From positions 868,001-932,000 of the forward strand of contig NZ_CP108414.1 of NCBI RefSeq assembly GCF_035978755.1: 64,000 nucleotides of DNA, written 5' to 3'. Shown here in pieces: positions 56,602 through 64,000 of this stretch; position 1 is the first letter of the stretch, and each line of letters opens with the position of its first letter. The DNA comes from Streptomyces sp. NBC_01298 (lineage in GTDB: Bacteria; Actinomycetota; Actinomycetes; Streptomycetales; Streptomycetaceae). The notes below the pieces were generated by a model. It saw only the letters and a program-made list of their open reading frames with translations. It was not told where the DNA came from and did no database searches. The position numbers were made by a program, and so were the translations under genes.

Positions 56602-57563
56602 TGAGCCTGGACCGCCGCGACCCCGAGGGTTCGATCGCCCGTACCGCCAAGGCTTGCTCCAACTGGGGCCGCTGGGGCGCGGACGACGTACTCGGCACAC
56701 TGAACTTCCTCGACGAGGCCAAACGCCGTGAAGGCGCCGCACTCGTCCGGCGCGGTGTGAGCTTCTCGCTCTCCCAGCGCTTCGACATCAACGGCCCGCA
56801 GAAGGGCTGGCGTCGGCGCACCAATCCGGTGCACACCATGCTGGACACCGGAACGGACGCGGCCCTCGGCAACCAGGGCCTCCCGCACGGCATCGGCGGC
56901 GCCGACGACGTGATCGCCATGCCGCTGCAGTGCTCGACCCAGTGGGACGGGCTCGGCCACATCTTCGACCACGGCAAGGCGTGGAACGGCCGCCCCGCCG
57001 AGAAGGTCGTCACCTCCGAGGGCGATCTGGTCACCGGCATCGAGCACATGGCTCACCAGATCGCCGGGCGAGGAGTGCTGCTGGACGTGGGCCGCGCCGT
57101 CGGCCAGGACGGTGAACTGCCCGACGGTTTCGCGATCACCGCGGAGCACCTGACGGCCACCGCGGAAGCCCAGGGCGTGGCCGTGGGGCGCGGGGACCTG
57201 GTCCTCGTACGCACCGGGCAGCTCGCCCGGATACGCCGCGACGGCTGGGGCGAGTACGCGGGCGGCCCGGCCCCCGGCCTGTCCTTCACCAGTGCCGGCT
57301 GGCTCCACGGCAGCGAGATCGCGGCGATCGCCACGGACACCTGGGGCTTCGAGGTGCGCCCCAACGAGTTCGAGCACGCCTTCCAGCCCCTGCATCAGGT
57401 GGCCATCCCGCACATCGGTCTGCTGATCGGTGAGATGTGGGACCTCGATTCCCTGGCCGAGGACTGCGCGGCCGACGGCGTGTACGAGTTCTGGCTCACC
57501 GCCGCTCCCCTGCCGATCACCGGTGCGGTCGGGTCCCCGATCAATCCGATAGCCGTCAAGTAG
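56601..57563 (+). CDS. Cyclase-family hydrolase (kynurenine formamidase/isatin hydrolase fold)
   Basis: 320 residues. PF04199-type fold with the metal-site variant STQWDGLGHIFDHGK, in which Gln-Trp-Asp replaces the usual His-x-Asp start but the following His is kept; this variant occurs in a known subgroup. RTGQLAR and HIGLLIGEMWDL are other family words. Likely a Mn/Zn-dependent ring-opening or lactone/amide hydrolase. ATG at 56601 overlaps the preceding stop by one base; a GTG at 56598 is an alternative. Confidence 0.85.
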   Translation: MSLDRRDPEGSIARTAKACSNWGRWGADDVLGTLNFLDEAKRREGAALVRRGVSFSLSQRFDINGPQKGWRRRTNPVHTMLDTGTDAALGNQGLPHGIGGADDVIAMPLQCSTQWDGLGHIFDHGKAWNGRPAEKVVTSEGDLVTGIEHMAHQIAGRGVLLDVGRAVGQDGELPDGFAITAEHLTATAEAQGVAVGRGDLVLVRTGQLARIRRDGWGEYAGGPAPGLSFTSAGWLHGSEIAAIATDTWGFEVRPNEFEHAFQPLHQVAIPHIGLLIGEMWDLDSLAEDCAADGVYEFWLTAAPLPITGAVGSPINPIAVK

Positions 57564-57597
57564 TCCGCCAACTCATCCGAGGAACAAGGGAGTTCCC

Positions 57598-58728
57598 ATG
57601 ACCGAAACCCGCACGGTCCTCGTCGTCGGCGGCGGTGCGGCCGGCAACGCCGTGACGATCCTGCTGCGCCGCGCCGGCTTCTCGGTGGACCTGGTCGAGG
57701 CCAAGGCCGACTGGAACGCCACCGCCGGATCCGGCATCACCCTCCAGGGCAACGCCCTGCGCGTGCTGCGCGAACTGGGTGTCTGGGACCAGGTGAGGAC
57801 GTCCGGCTTCGGCTTCGGTTCCGTCGGCATCACCGCGCCCGACGGAAGCGTCCTGCACGTCCACCGCGATCTACGCACAGGTGGTGACGATCTGCCCGCC
57901 ACGCTCGGCATGCAGCGGCCCGAGCTCCAGCAGATCCTGATCGATGCCGTCCGAGCGGGCGGAACCCGGGTCCGCCTGGGCACCCGGGCCGAGATCCTCG
58001 ACCAGGACGCGGAGGGCGTCTCCGTCCGTTTCACCGACGGTACGGAGGAGCGCTACGACCTGGTGATCGCGGCCGACGGACTCGGTTCCGCCACCCGAGC
58101 GGCCATCGGCGTCACCGCCAAGCCCGAGCCCACCGGCATGGCCATCTGGCGCATCTCCGCGCCGCGCCCCGCCGAGGTGACCCGCACCGATCTCGCCTAC
58201 GGCGGACCGGCGTACATCTCCGGCTACTGCCCCACCGGCGACACGACCCTGTACGCGTACGTCGTCGAGGCGAACCGGGACCGGGCATCCATCCCGCCGG
58301 AGTCGTACGCCGACGAGATGCGCAGACTGGCCTCCGCCTACGGCGGCTTCTGGCCGCAGATAGCCGAGAACATCACGGACCCCGGACAAGTCAACTACAC
58401 CTGGTTCGACCAGATGCTGGTCGAGGGCTCGTGGCACCGCGGCCGGGTCGTCCTCATCGGCGACGCCGCCCACTGCTGCCCGCCCACCCTCGCGCAGGGT
58501 GCCGCGCTGTCCCTCGAAGACGCGTGGGTGCTCGCGCAGATGCTGGCCGGCGCCGACGACTGGGACGACGCTCTGCTCCAGGCGTTCTACGAGCGGCGGA
58601 TCGCCCGCGTCCGCCCCGTCGTGGAGGCGTCCGTACAGATCGGGCAGTGGCAGCTCGACGGGGTGCGCGACGCGGACGTGCCGGGCCTGATGGGCCGCAC
58701 CATGACGATGCTGCGGGAGCTGCCGTGA
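57598..58728 (+). CDS. FAD-dependent aromatic monooxygenase
   Basis: 376 residues, class A flavoprotein hydroxylase of the p-hydroxybenzoate hydroxylase type. FAD motifs: VLVVGGGAAGNA at the N terminus, DLVIAADGLGS (DG motif) and LIGDAAHCCPPTLAQG (GD motif). It would hydroxylate an aromatic ring using NAD(P)H and O2, preparing it for cleavage by the extradiol-type enzyme downstream. The ATG follows AAGGGAG. Confidence 0.9.
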   Translation: MTETRTVLVVGGGAAGNAVTILLRRAGFSVDLVEAKADWNATAGSGITLQGNALRVLRELGVWDQVRTSGFGFGSVGITAPDGSVLHVHRDLRTGGDDLPATLGMQRPELQQILIDAVRAGGTRVRLGTRAEILDQDAEGVSVRFTDGTEERYDLVIAADGLGSATRAAIGVTAKPEPTGMAIWRISAPRPAEVTRTDLAYGGPAYISGYCPTGDTTLYAYVVEANRDRASIPPESYADEMRRLASAYGGFWPQIAENITDPGQVNYTWFDQMLVEGSWHRGRVVLIGDAAHCCPPTLAQGAALSLEDAWVLAQMLAGADDWDDALLQAFYERRIARVRPVVEASVQIGQWQLDGVRDADVPGLMGRTMTMLRELP

Positions 58729-59756
58729 GCCGCGTGCCCAGGCCGGAGCCGCTGACCGCGCCCACGATCGACGTGCACGCCCATGTGCTGCTGCCGGAGG
58801 TCGAAGCCCTCGTGGCCGGCCTGCCGGGACTGGCGGAGGCAAGGGCCCTCGATGCCCTGCGCAACGGCTCCGAGACGCTCGCGGTCAGCGGGCCCATGGT
58901 CCGCGACCGCATCCCCCGGCTGACCGACCCCGCCGTACGGCTCGCCGCCATGGACGCGCAGGGCGTGGACGTGCAGTTGGTCAGTCCGTCCCCCTCCCAC
59001 TATCACTACTGGGCGGACGAGGACACGGCCGAGAAGGTGTACCGGCTCGCCAACGAGGCAACCGCGACCCACTGCGCGGCCGCACCCGACCGGCTGCGCG
59101 GACTCGGGCTCGTCCCCCTCCAGCACCCGGAACAGGCGGCACAAGCCCTCGACCACGCCGTGGAACACGGACTGGCCGGTGTGGAGATCTCCAGCCACGC
59201 ACCGGGCCGCGACCTGTCCGACCCGGCGTACGAGCCCCTCTGGGCGCGGGCCGCGGAAACGGGCGCGATCGTCTTCCTGCACCCCTTCGGCTGCACGCTC
59301 GACGAGCGCCTGGACCGGTGGTACCTGTCCAACACCGTCGGCCAGCCCACCGAGAACGCCGTCGCGCTCTCCCACCTCATCTTCTCCGGCGTACTGGACC
59401 GCCACCCCGGCCTGAAGCTGATCGCGGCCCACGGCGGCGGCTACCTGCCCACCCACATCGGACGCTCCGACCACGCCTGGTCGGCCCGCTCCGACGCGCG
59501 CTCCGGCTGCCTGCACCCGCCCAGCAGCTACCTCAGGCGGATCTACTTCGACTCGTTGGTCCATGACCCCGACGTCCTGCGGGAGTTGGTCCGGGTCGTC
59601 GGGTCCGAACGGGTCCTGCTCGGATCCGACTTCCCCTTCGACATGGGCACCGAAGACCCGGTCGCCGCCCTCAGGGCCGCGCGCCTGCCCGAGACCGCAT
59701 TCGACGCCGTCCGCGGCGGCAACGCGGCCACCCTGCTGAACCTCGCCCTCGTCTGA
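58725..59756 (+). CDS. Amidohydrolase 2 (ACMSD-like decarboxylase/hydrolase)
   Basis: 343 residues. TIM-barrel metal enzyme with TIDVHAHVL at the start, FLHPFG, IAAHGGGYLPTHIGR and LGSDFPFD. This is the PF04909 pattern shared by aminocarboxymuconate-semialdehyde decarboxylase, gamma-resorcylate decarboxylase and OH-DDVA decarboxylase, so decarboxylation of an aromatic or muconic acid is as likely as hydrolysis. GTG start overlaps the monooxygenase stop by 4 bp. Confidence 0.88.
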   Translation: MSRVPRPEPLTAPTIDVHAHVLLPEVEALVAGLPGLAEARALDALRNGSETLAVSGPMVRDRIPRLTDPAVRLAAMDAQGVDVQLVSPSPSHYHYWADEDTAEKVYRLANEATATHCAAAPDRLRGLGLVPLQHPEQAAQALDHAVEHGLAGVEISSHAPGRDLSDPAYEPLWARAAETGAIVFLHPFGCTLDERLDRWYLSNTVGQPTENAVALSHLIFSGVLDRHPGLKLIAAHGGGYLPTHIGRSDHAWSARSDARSGCLHPPSSYLRRIYFDSLVHDPDVLRELVRVVGSERVLLGSDFPFDMGTEDPVAALRAARLPETAFDAVRGGNAATLLNLALV

Positions 59757-59769
59757 GGAGGTACCCACC

Positions 59770-60708
59770 ATGAACGCACGTCTGCTCACCCACCTGCGGC
59801 ACGTCGACCTGGCCGTGCCGGACTACGAAAAGCAGCTCGACTTCTACGCCGGCGTCTGGGGCCTGACCAAGGTCGCCGAGGATTCCGGCGTCTCCTTCCT
59901 GGCCGCCGAGGGCTCCCCGGAGCAGTACGTGGTGCGGCTGCGCAAGGCCGAGGAGAAGCGGCTCGACCTCGTCTCCTACGGCGCCGCCGCACCCGCCGAC
60001 GTGGACACCCTCGCCGAGCGGCTCCTGGCCGGAGGCGTCCAGCTGATCTCGCGGCCCGGAATCGTGGACACGCCCGGCGGCGGCTACGGCTTCCGCTTCT
60101 TCGACGTCGACGGGCGCACCATCGAGGTCTCCGCCGACGTCGCGGTGCGGCAGCACCGCAAGATCGAGGAGAAGGAGGCCATCCCGGTCAAGCTCTCCCA
60201 CGTCGTCCTGAACTCCCCCGACCTCGATCGCACCCGCGCGTGGTACGAGCGCCACCTCGGCTTCCGTCTCTCCGACACCCTCAGCTCGCCCCACATGGGC
60301 GAGGTCATGCACTTCATGCGGATCAGCAACCAGCACCATTCCATGGCGCTGGCCAAGGGCCCGCACACCTCCCTGCACCACATCTCCTTCGAGATGCGGG
60401 GCATCGACGAGTACATGCGCGGCTCCGGCCGCGTGATCAGGGCGGGCCACCACAAGATCTGGGGCCCCGGCCGCCACATGGCCGGCGACAACACCTTCAC
60501 GTACTTCCTCGACCCGCACGGCAACACCGTCGAGTACACGACGGAGCTGGAGCTGCTCGACGAGGACAGCTGGCATCCGCACGTCTACGACTTCTCCGAC
60601 CCGGACGTGCCCGACCAGTGGGGCACCGCCAACGCCATGAACGAGATCGTCGCCAAGGAGTCGTTCAACGACCCCGACCGCGGTGTCTTCGTGGCCCCGC
60701 CGGTCTGA
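59770..60708 (+). CDS. Type I extradiol (VOC-fold) dioxygenase
   Basis: 312 residues, two VOC modules (about 8-130 and 143-260). In the second, candidate iron ligands are H in LSHVVLN, H in LHHISFE and E in GNTVEYT, with HHKIWGPGRH and FLDPHG as typical catechol 2,3-dioxygenase words. Expected to cleave a dihydroxylated ring meta to the hydroxyls. GAGGAGG lies upstream of the ATG. Followed by 199 bp before the next gene. Confidence 0.9.
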   Translation: MNARLLTHLRHVDLAVPDYEKQLDFYAGVWGLTKVAEDSGVSFLAAEGSPEQYVVRLRKAEEKRLDLVSYGAAAPADVDTLAERLLAGGVQLISRPGIVDTPGGGYGFRFFDVDGRTIEVSADVAVRQHRKIEEKEAIPVKLSHVVLNSPDLDRTRAWYERHLGFRLSDTLSSPHMGEVMHFMRISNQHHSMALAKGPHTSLHHISFEMRGIDEYMRGSGRVIRAGHHKIWGPGRHMAGDNTFTYFLDPHGNTVEYTTELELLDEDSWHPHVYDFSDPDVPDQWGTANAMNEIVAKESFNDPDRGVFVAPPV

Positions 60709-60907
60709 TCCTCCCACCCGGCTCCGGGGATGCGGCGGCCCTGTCAGCTGCCCTGACACACAGTTCCGCGTCCCCGGACCCCGACGCCGGCGAACCCTCC
60801 CCGGCCCCCGCCCGCGAACCCGTGCGAGCCCTCACCGCGGCTCCCGCACCGACATCGGCCGAAGCAGCCGTACCCCACTGGCCGACCACTCCTACCGGGA
60901 GCCGCAC

Positions 60908-61879
60908 ATGCGCTTCGCCTCCTACGAGCACCACCATCACCGCCACGTCGGCGTCGTGGAAGCGGACGGCACGCTCTTCCCCCTGGCCGGCGTCTCCTCG
61001 CTCACCACCCTGCTGGAGCAGACCGGCGGTCTCCCCGGGCTCCTCGACGCCGGCGCGGCCGCACGCGACGTACCGCCCGGCCCGCACGTCTCCCAGGTGC
61101 GCCTGCTGCCTCCCGTGCAGCCCACGGCCGTACGGGACTTCGTCACCTTCGAGGAGCACGTCGAGGGGGTCCGGCGTGCCGTGGAGGGGAGGGCCGGTGT
61201 GCCTGAGCAGTGGTACGCCGCCCCGACCTTCTACTTCACCAACCCGCACGCGATCTACGGGCCGCTCGACGGGATCCCCGTGCCGCCGGGCGCGGCCGTG
61301 CTCGACTTCGAACTCGAAGTGGCCGCCGTCATCGGCCGCGAGGGCCGCGACCTCACACCTGAGCAGGCCCGCGAGCACATCGTCGGCTACACCGTCTTCA
61401 ACGACTGGTCCGCCCGCGATCTCCAGTCGGCCGAGATGAAGATCGGCCTCGGCCCGTGCAAGGGCAAGGACACCGCCACCACCCTGGGCCCCTACCTGGT
61501 CACCGCCGACGAGCTGGAGCAGCACCGGGACGCCGAGGGCTTCCTGCGCCTGGCGCTGAGAGCCGAGATCAACGGCGTGACCGTCGGCGAGGACCTGCTG
61601 TCCAACATGAGCTGGACCTTCGAGGAGATGACCGCCTACGCCTCGCGCGGCACGGTCGTACGCCCTGGCGACGTCCTCGGCTCGGGCACCTGCGGCAACG
61701 GCGGCTGCCTCGCCGAACTCTGGGGCCTGCGCGGCGCGCAGACCCCGCCACCGCTGGTGCCCGGCGACACCGTCACCCTCACGGTCGAGGGCATCGGTTC
61801 GCTCACCAACACCATCGTTCCCGGGACCGAGCCCGTACCCCTGCCCGCGGGCCGCCGGCGCAATCGGGAGCGGCCGTGA
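60908..61879 (+). CDS. Fumarylacetoacetate hydrolase-family protein
   Basis: 323 residues. Typical FAH C-terminal fold: VTFEEHVEGVR, metal ligands in DFELEVAAVIGREGRD, FNDWSARDLQ, LSNMSWTFEEMTAYASRG and GSGTCGNGG. It resembles fumarylacetoacetases more than the first FAH protein does, so the two should act on different steps. ATG at 60908 has GGGAG 6 bp upstream. Confidence 0.9.
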   Translation: MRFASYEHHHHRHVGVVEADGTLFPLAGVSSLTTLLEQTGGLPGLLDAGAAARDVPPGPHVSQVRLLPPVQPTAVRDFVTFEEHVEGVRRAVEGRAGVPEQWYAAPTFYFTNPHAIYGPLDGIPVPPGAAVLDFELEVAAVIGREGRDLTPEQAREHIVGYTVFNDWSARDLQSAEMKIGLGPCKGKDTATTLGPYLVTADELEQHRDAEGFLRLALRAEINGVTVGEDLLSNMSWTFEEMTAYASRGTVVRPGDVLGSGTCGNGGCLAELWGLRGAQTPPPLVPGDTVTLTVEGIGSLTNTIVPGTEPVPLPAGRRRNRERP

Positions 61880-62631
61880 CCACTGCGGCGCCCCAGAGAC
61901 TGCGGGGCAAGGTCGTGGTGGTCACGGGCGCCGCTCGCGGCCAGGGTGCGGCCGAGGCAGAAGCGCTGACCCGCGAGGGCGCCCACGTCATCGCCACCGA
62001 CGTGGTCACCGGCAGCGGCTGCCGACACCTCGACGTCAGCAGCGAGGAGGACTGGGCGGGCCTCGCCGCCGAACTGCGCGAGACCTACGGCCAGGTGCAC
62101 GGCCTGGTCAACAACGCCGGCATCACCTGGCGCGCCCGCCTCGGCGAGGTACGCGCCGAGGACATGGCCCGCGTCCACGCGGTCAACGTCACCGGGCCGC
62201 TCCTCGGAATCCAGCACCTCGCGCCGCTCATGCCTCCCGGGGCCTCCATCGTCAACGTCGGCTCGTCGGCGGCCGTCACCGCGCACTACCCGGTGGCCTA
62301 CACGACCAGCAAATGGGCGCTGCGCGGTCTGTCGAAGACCGCCGCCCTCGAACTCGGCCCGCGCGGCATTCGCGTCAACACGATCCACCCCGGATACATC
62401 GAAACCGAGATGACCGCGTCCGCGGCCCCGGCCTTCCGCGAGGCCAACATCCGCGAAACCCCGCTGGGACGCACCGGCACCGTCGGCGAGATAGCACCAC
62501 TGGTCGTCTTCCTGCTCTCCGACGACTCGTCGTTCATCAGCGGCGCCGAGATCCCGGTCGACGGCGGTCTCACCGCTCACGGCGGCGTCAAGTCCGTCTC
62601 GGACGCCTTGCGCCCGGGGGGTGGGGCGTGA
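61876..62631 (+). CDS. Short-chain dehydrogenase/reductase
   Basis: 251 residues, classical SDR. TGAARGQGAAEA is the cofactor loop, TDVV supports NAD, NNAGITW, catalytic Ser in VGSSAAV and YTTSK follow, and HPGYIETEM is the C-terminal loop. GTG start overlaps the FAH stop by 4 bp. Substrate unknown; it may oxidise an alcohol intermediate of the pathway. Confidence 0.9.
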   Translation: MTTAAPQRLRGKVVVVTGAARGQGAAEAEALTREGAHVIATDVVTGSGCRHLDVSSEEDWAGLAAELRETYGQVHGLVNNAGITWRARLGEVRAEDMARVHAVNVTGPLLGIQHLAPLMPPGASIVNVGSSAAVTAHYPVAYTTSKWALRGLSKTAALELGPRGIRVNTIHPGYIETEMTASAAPAFREANIRETPLGRTGTVGEIAPLVVFLLSDDSSFISGAEIPVDGGLTAHGGVKSVSDALRPGGGA

Positions 62632-62705
62632 TGCGCGTGGAAGGCAAGGTCGCCCTGATATCGGACGGCGCCTGGTCCTTCCTCCTGCCCGGTGTCGCCT
62701 CATGA
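62631..62705 (+). pseudogene. N-terminal scrap of a second SDR
   Basis: 24 codons starting at an ATG that overlaps the SDR stop: MRVEGKVALISDGAW then SFLLPGVAS. MxVEGKVALI(S/T)GGA is the opening of many SDRs, but here the glycine loop is altered and the frame stops at once. It looks like a truncated duplicate; it could still be translated as a short peptide. Confidence 0.55.
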
Positions 62706-62719
62706 AAGGAGCACACACG

Positions 62720-63475
62720 ATGGACAAAGTCATGGGCAGCGCCGCCGAGGCGGTGGCCGACATCCAGCCGGGCGCCTCACTGGCCGTGGGCGGTTTCGGT
62801 CTCAGCGGTGTACCCGAGGTCCTGATCCGCGCCCTTCTCGACCAGGGCGCGGACGGCCTGCGGGTCGTCTCCAACAACTGCGGGGTCGACGGACGCGGGC
62901 TCGGAGTCCTGCTGTCCGTCGGACGCATCGCGCGCGTCACCGGCTCCTACGTCGGCGAGAACAAGGAATTCGCCCGGCAGTACCTCGCCGGCGAGCTGGA
63001 AGTGGAACTCGTCCCACAGGGAACGCTCGCCGAACGCCTGCGTGCCGGCGGCGCCGGCATCCCCGCCTTCTACACCCCGGCCGGCGTGGGCACCCAGGTC
63101 GCCTCCGGCGGACTGCCCTGGCGCTACGCTCCCGACGGCTCGGTCTCCGTCGCGTCGCCTGCCAAGGAGACCCGGGAGTTCGCCGGGCGCCGGCACGTCC
63201 TGGAGCACGGCATCACCACCGACTACGCCCTCGTACGGGCCTGGCGGGGCGACCGGCACGGAAACCTCGTCTTCCGTAAGTCCGCGGCCAATTTCAACCC
63301 CCTCGCCGCCATGGCCGGCCGCATCACGATCGCCGAGGTCGAAGAGCTCGTCGAACCGGGCGATCTGAGCCCCGACGCGGTGCACCTCCCCGGCATCTAC
63401 GTCCGCAGGGTCGTGGAACTCACCCCGCCGCAGGCGGCGGACAAGCCCATCGAGAAGAGGACGGTCCGTCCCTGA
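62720..63475 (+). CDS. 3-oxoacid CoA-transferase, subunit A
   Basis: 251 residues. Subunit-A words [29 protein letters not shown] and the GENKEF motif are present. Transfers CoA between succinyl-CoA and a 3-oxo acid such as 3-oxoadipate or acetoacetate. ATG at 62720 has AAAGGAG 8 bp upstream and is preferred to the ATG at 62702. Confidence 0.92.
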   Translation: MDKVMGSAAEAVADIQPGASLAVGGFGLSGVPEVLIRALLDQGADGLRVVSNNCGVDGRGLGVLLSVGRIARVTGSYVGENKEFARQYLAGELEVELVPQGTLAERLRAGGAGIPAFYTPAGVGTQVASGGLPWRYAPDGSVSVASPAKETREFAGRRHVLEHGITTDYALVRAWRGDRHGNLVFRKSAANFNPLAAMAGRITIAEVEELVEPGDLSPDAVHLPGIYVRRVVELTPPQAADKPIEKRTVRP

Positions 63476-64000
63476 TGCCCTGGACCCGCAACCAGATGGC
63501 CTCCCGGGCCGCCGCCGAACTCGTCGACGGCTCCTACGTCAACCTCGGCATCGGTCTGCCCACCCTCATCCCAGGGCTGCTCCCACCCGGCGTCCACGTG
63601 GTCCTCCACTCCGAGAACGGCATCCTCGGCACGGGCCCCTACCCCGTCGCGGACGAGGTCGACCCCGACCTGATCAACGCCGGAAAGGAGACCGTCACCG
63701 TGCTGCCCGGCGCCTCGTTCTTCGACTCCGCCCTGTCCTTCGGCATGATCCGCGGCGGTCACATCGACACGGCGGTCCTGGGCGCGATGCAGGTGTCGCA
63801 GTACGGGGACCTCGCGAACTGGATGATCCCCGGCAAGATGGTCAAGGGCATGGGTGGCGCCATGGACCTCGTTCACGGCGCCGGCCGCGTCATCGTCCTC
63901 ATGGAGCACACCGCCAAGGACGGCAGCCCCAAGATCGTCGAAGACTGCTCCCTGCCCCTCACGGGCGAGCGGTGCGTTCACCGCATCATCACCGACCTCG
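63475..64000 (+). CDS. 3-oxoacid CoA-transferase, subunit B (cut by window end)
   Basis: 175 codons visible, open at the window end; about 40 residues are missing if of normal length. The catalytic glutamate is in the SENGILGTG motif, with [13 protein letters not shown] before it and GGAMDLVHG after it. ATG at 63475 shares one base with the subunit A stop. The end product is an acyl-CoA ready for thiolysis, which suggests the pathway ends in central metabolism. Confidence 0.92.
   Translation, partial: MPWTRNQMASRAAAELVDGSYVNLGIGLPTLIPGLLPPGVHVVLHSENGILGTGPYPVADEVDPDLINAGKETVTVLPGASFFDSALSFGMIRGGHIDTAVLGAMQVSQYGDLANWMIPGKMVKGMGGAMDLVHGAGRVIVLMEHTAKDGSPKIVEDCSLPLTGERCVHRIITDL

Overview
The window is high-GC actinobacterial DNA, almost certainly a Streptomyces chromosome. 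The signs are GC-rich third codon positions, frequent GTG starts, many ATGA/GTGA stop-start overlaps, a complete mce operon, DUF5994 and DUF6801 proteins, and sugar ABC operons without their own ATPase gene. No tRNA, rRNA or CRISPR array was seen.

Layout. (1) 1-17.4 kb is a redox/dormancy island. It starts with the broken tail of an IS110-type transposase. It then carries two universal stress proteins, a glycoside phosphorylase/beta-phosphoglucomutase operon led by an HTH-pyridoxamine-oxidase-like regulator, a DUF1003 membrane protein, a phosphoketolase, a cNMP-binding-only protein, a NarL/DosR-type response regulator, a DevS/DosT-like two-GAF histidine kinase, two CBS-BON proteins, a stomatin/SPFH protein, a Zn alcohol dehydrogenase and a flavodoxin remnant. 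About nine upstream regions here share a GGNCCG-NN-CGGNCC-type inverted repeat, which suggests one regulon resembling DosR of mycobacteria or OsdR of S. coelicolor. (2) 17.4-29.6 kb is one minus-strand mce operon: ATPase, two YrbE permeases, MceA-F and four Mce-associated proteins. (3) 30.2-35.2 kb holds three secreted proteins and a PucR-type regulator. (4) 35.5-44.4 kb is an L-rhamnose cluster (LacI regulator, isomerase, aldolase-dehydrogenase, kinase) followed by lutABC, so rhamnose can be followed on paper to DHAP plus lactate and then pyruvate. (5) 44.4-54.3 kb encodes a GH3 glycosidase, a GH78 alpha-L-rhamnosidase, a CUT1 sugar importer and its LacI regulator. (6) 54.6-64.0 kb is an aromatic-type catabolic operon with a divergent LysR regulator: two FAH-family hydrolases, cyclase, FAD monooxygenase, amidohydrolase, extradiol-type dioxygenase, SDR and a 3-oxoacid CoA-transferase cut by the window end.

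How it may work together. Blocks 4-6 can be read as one programme for rhamnosylated aromatic glycosides: import, intracellular removal of rhamnose and glucose, rhamnose to pyruvate, and ring degradation of the aglycone. That reading is an inference from gene content. Signs of decay are scattered through the window: the IS110 tail, the flavodoxin remnant, an internally shortened CBS protein, a GH3 domain scrap and an SDR scrap.
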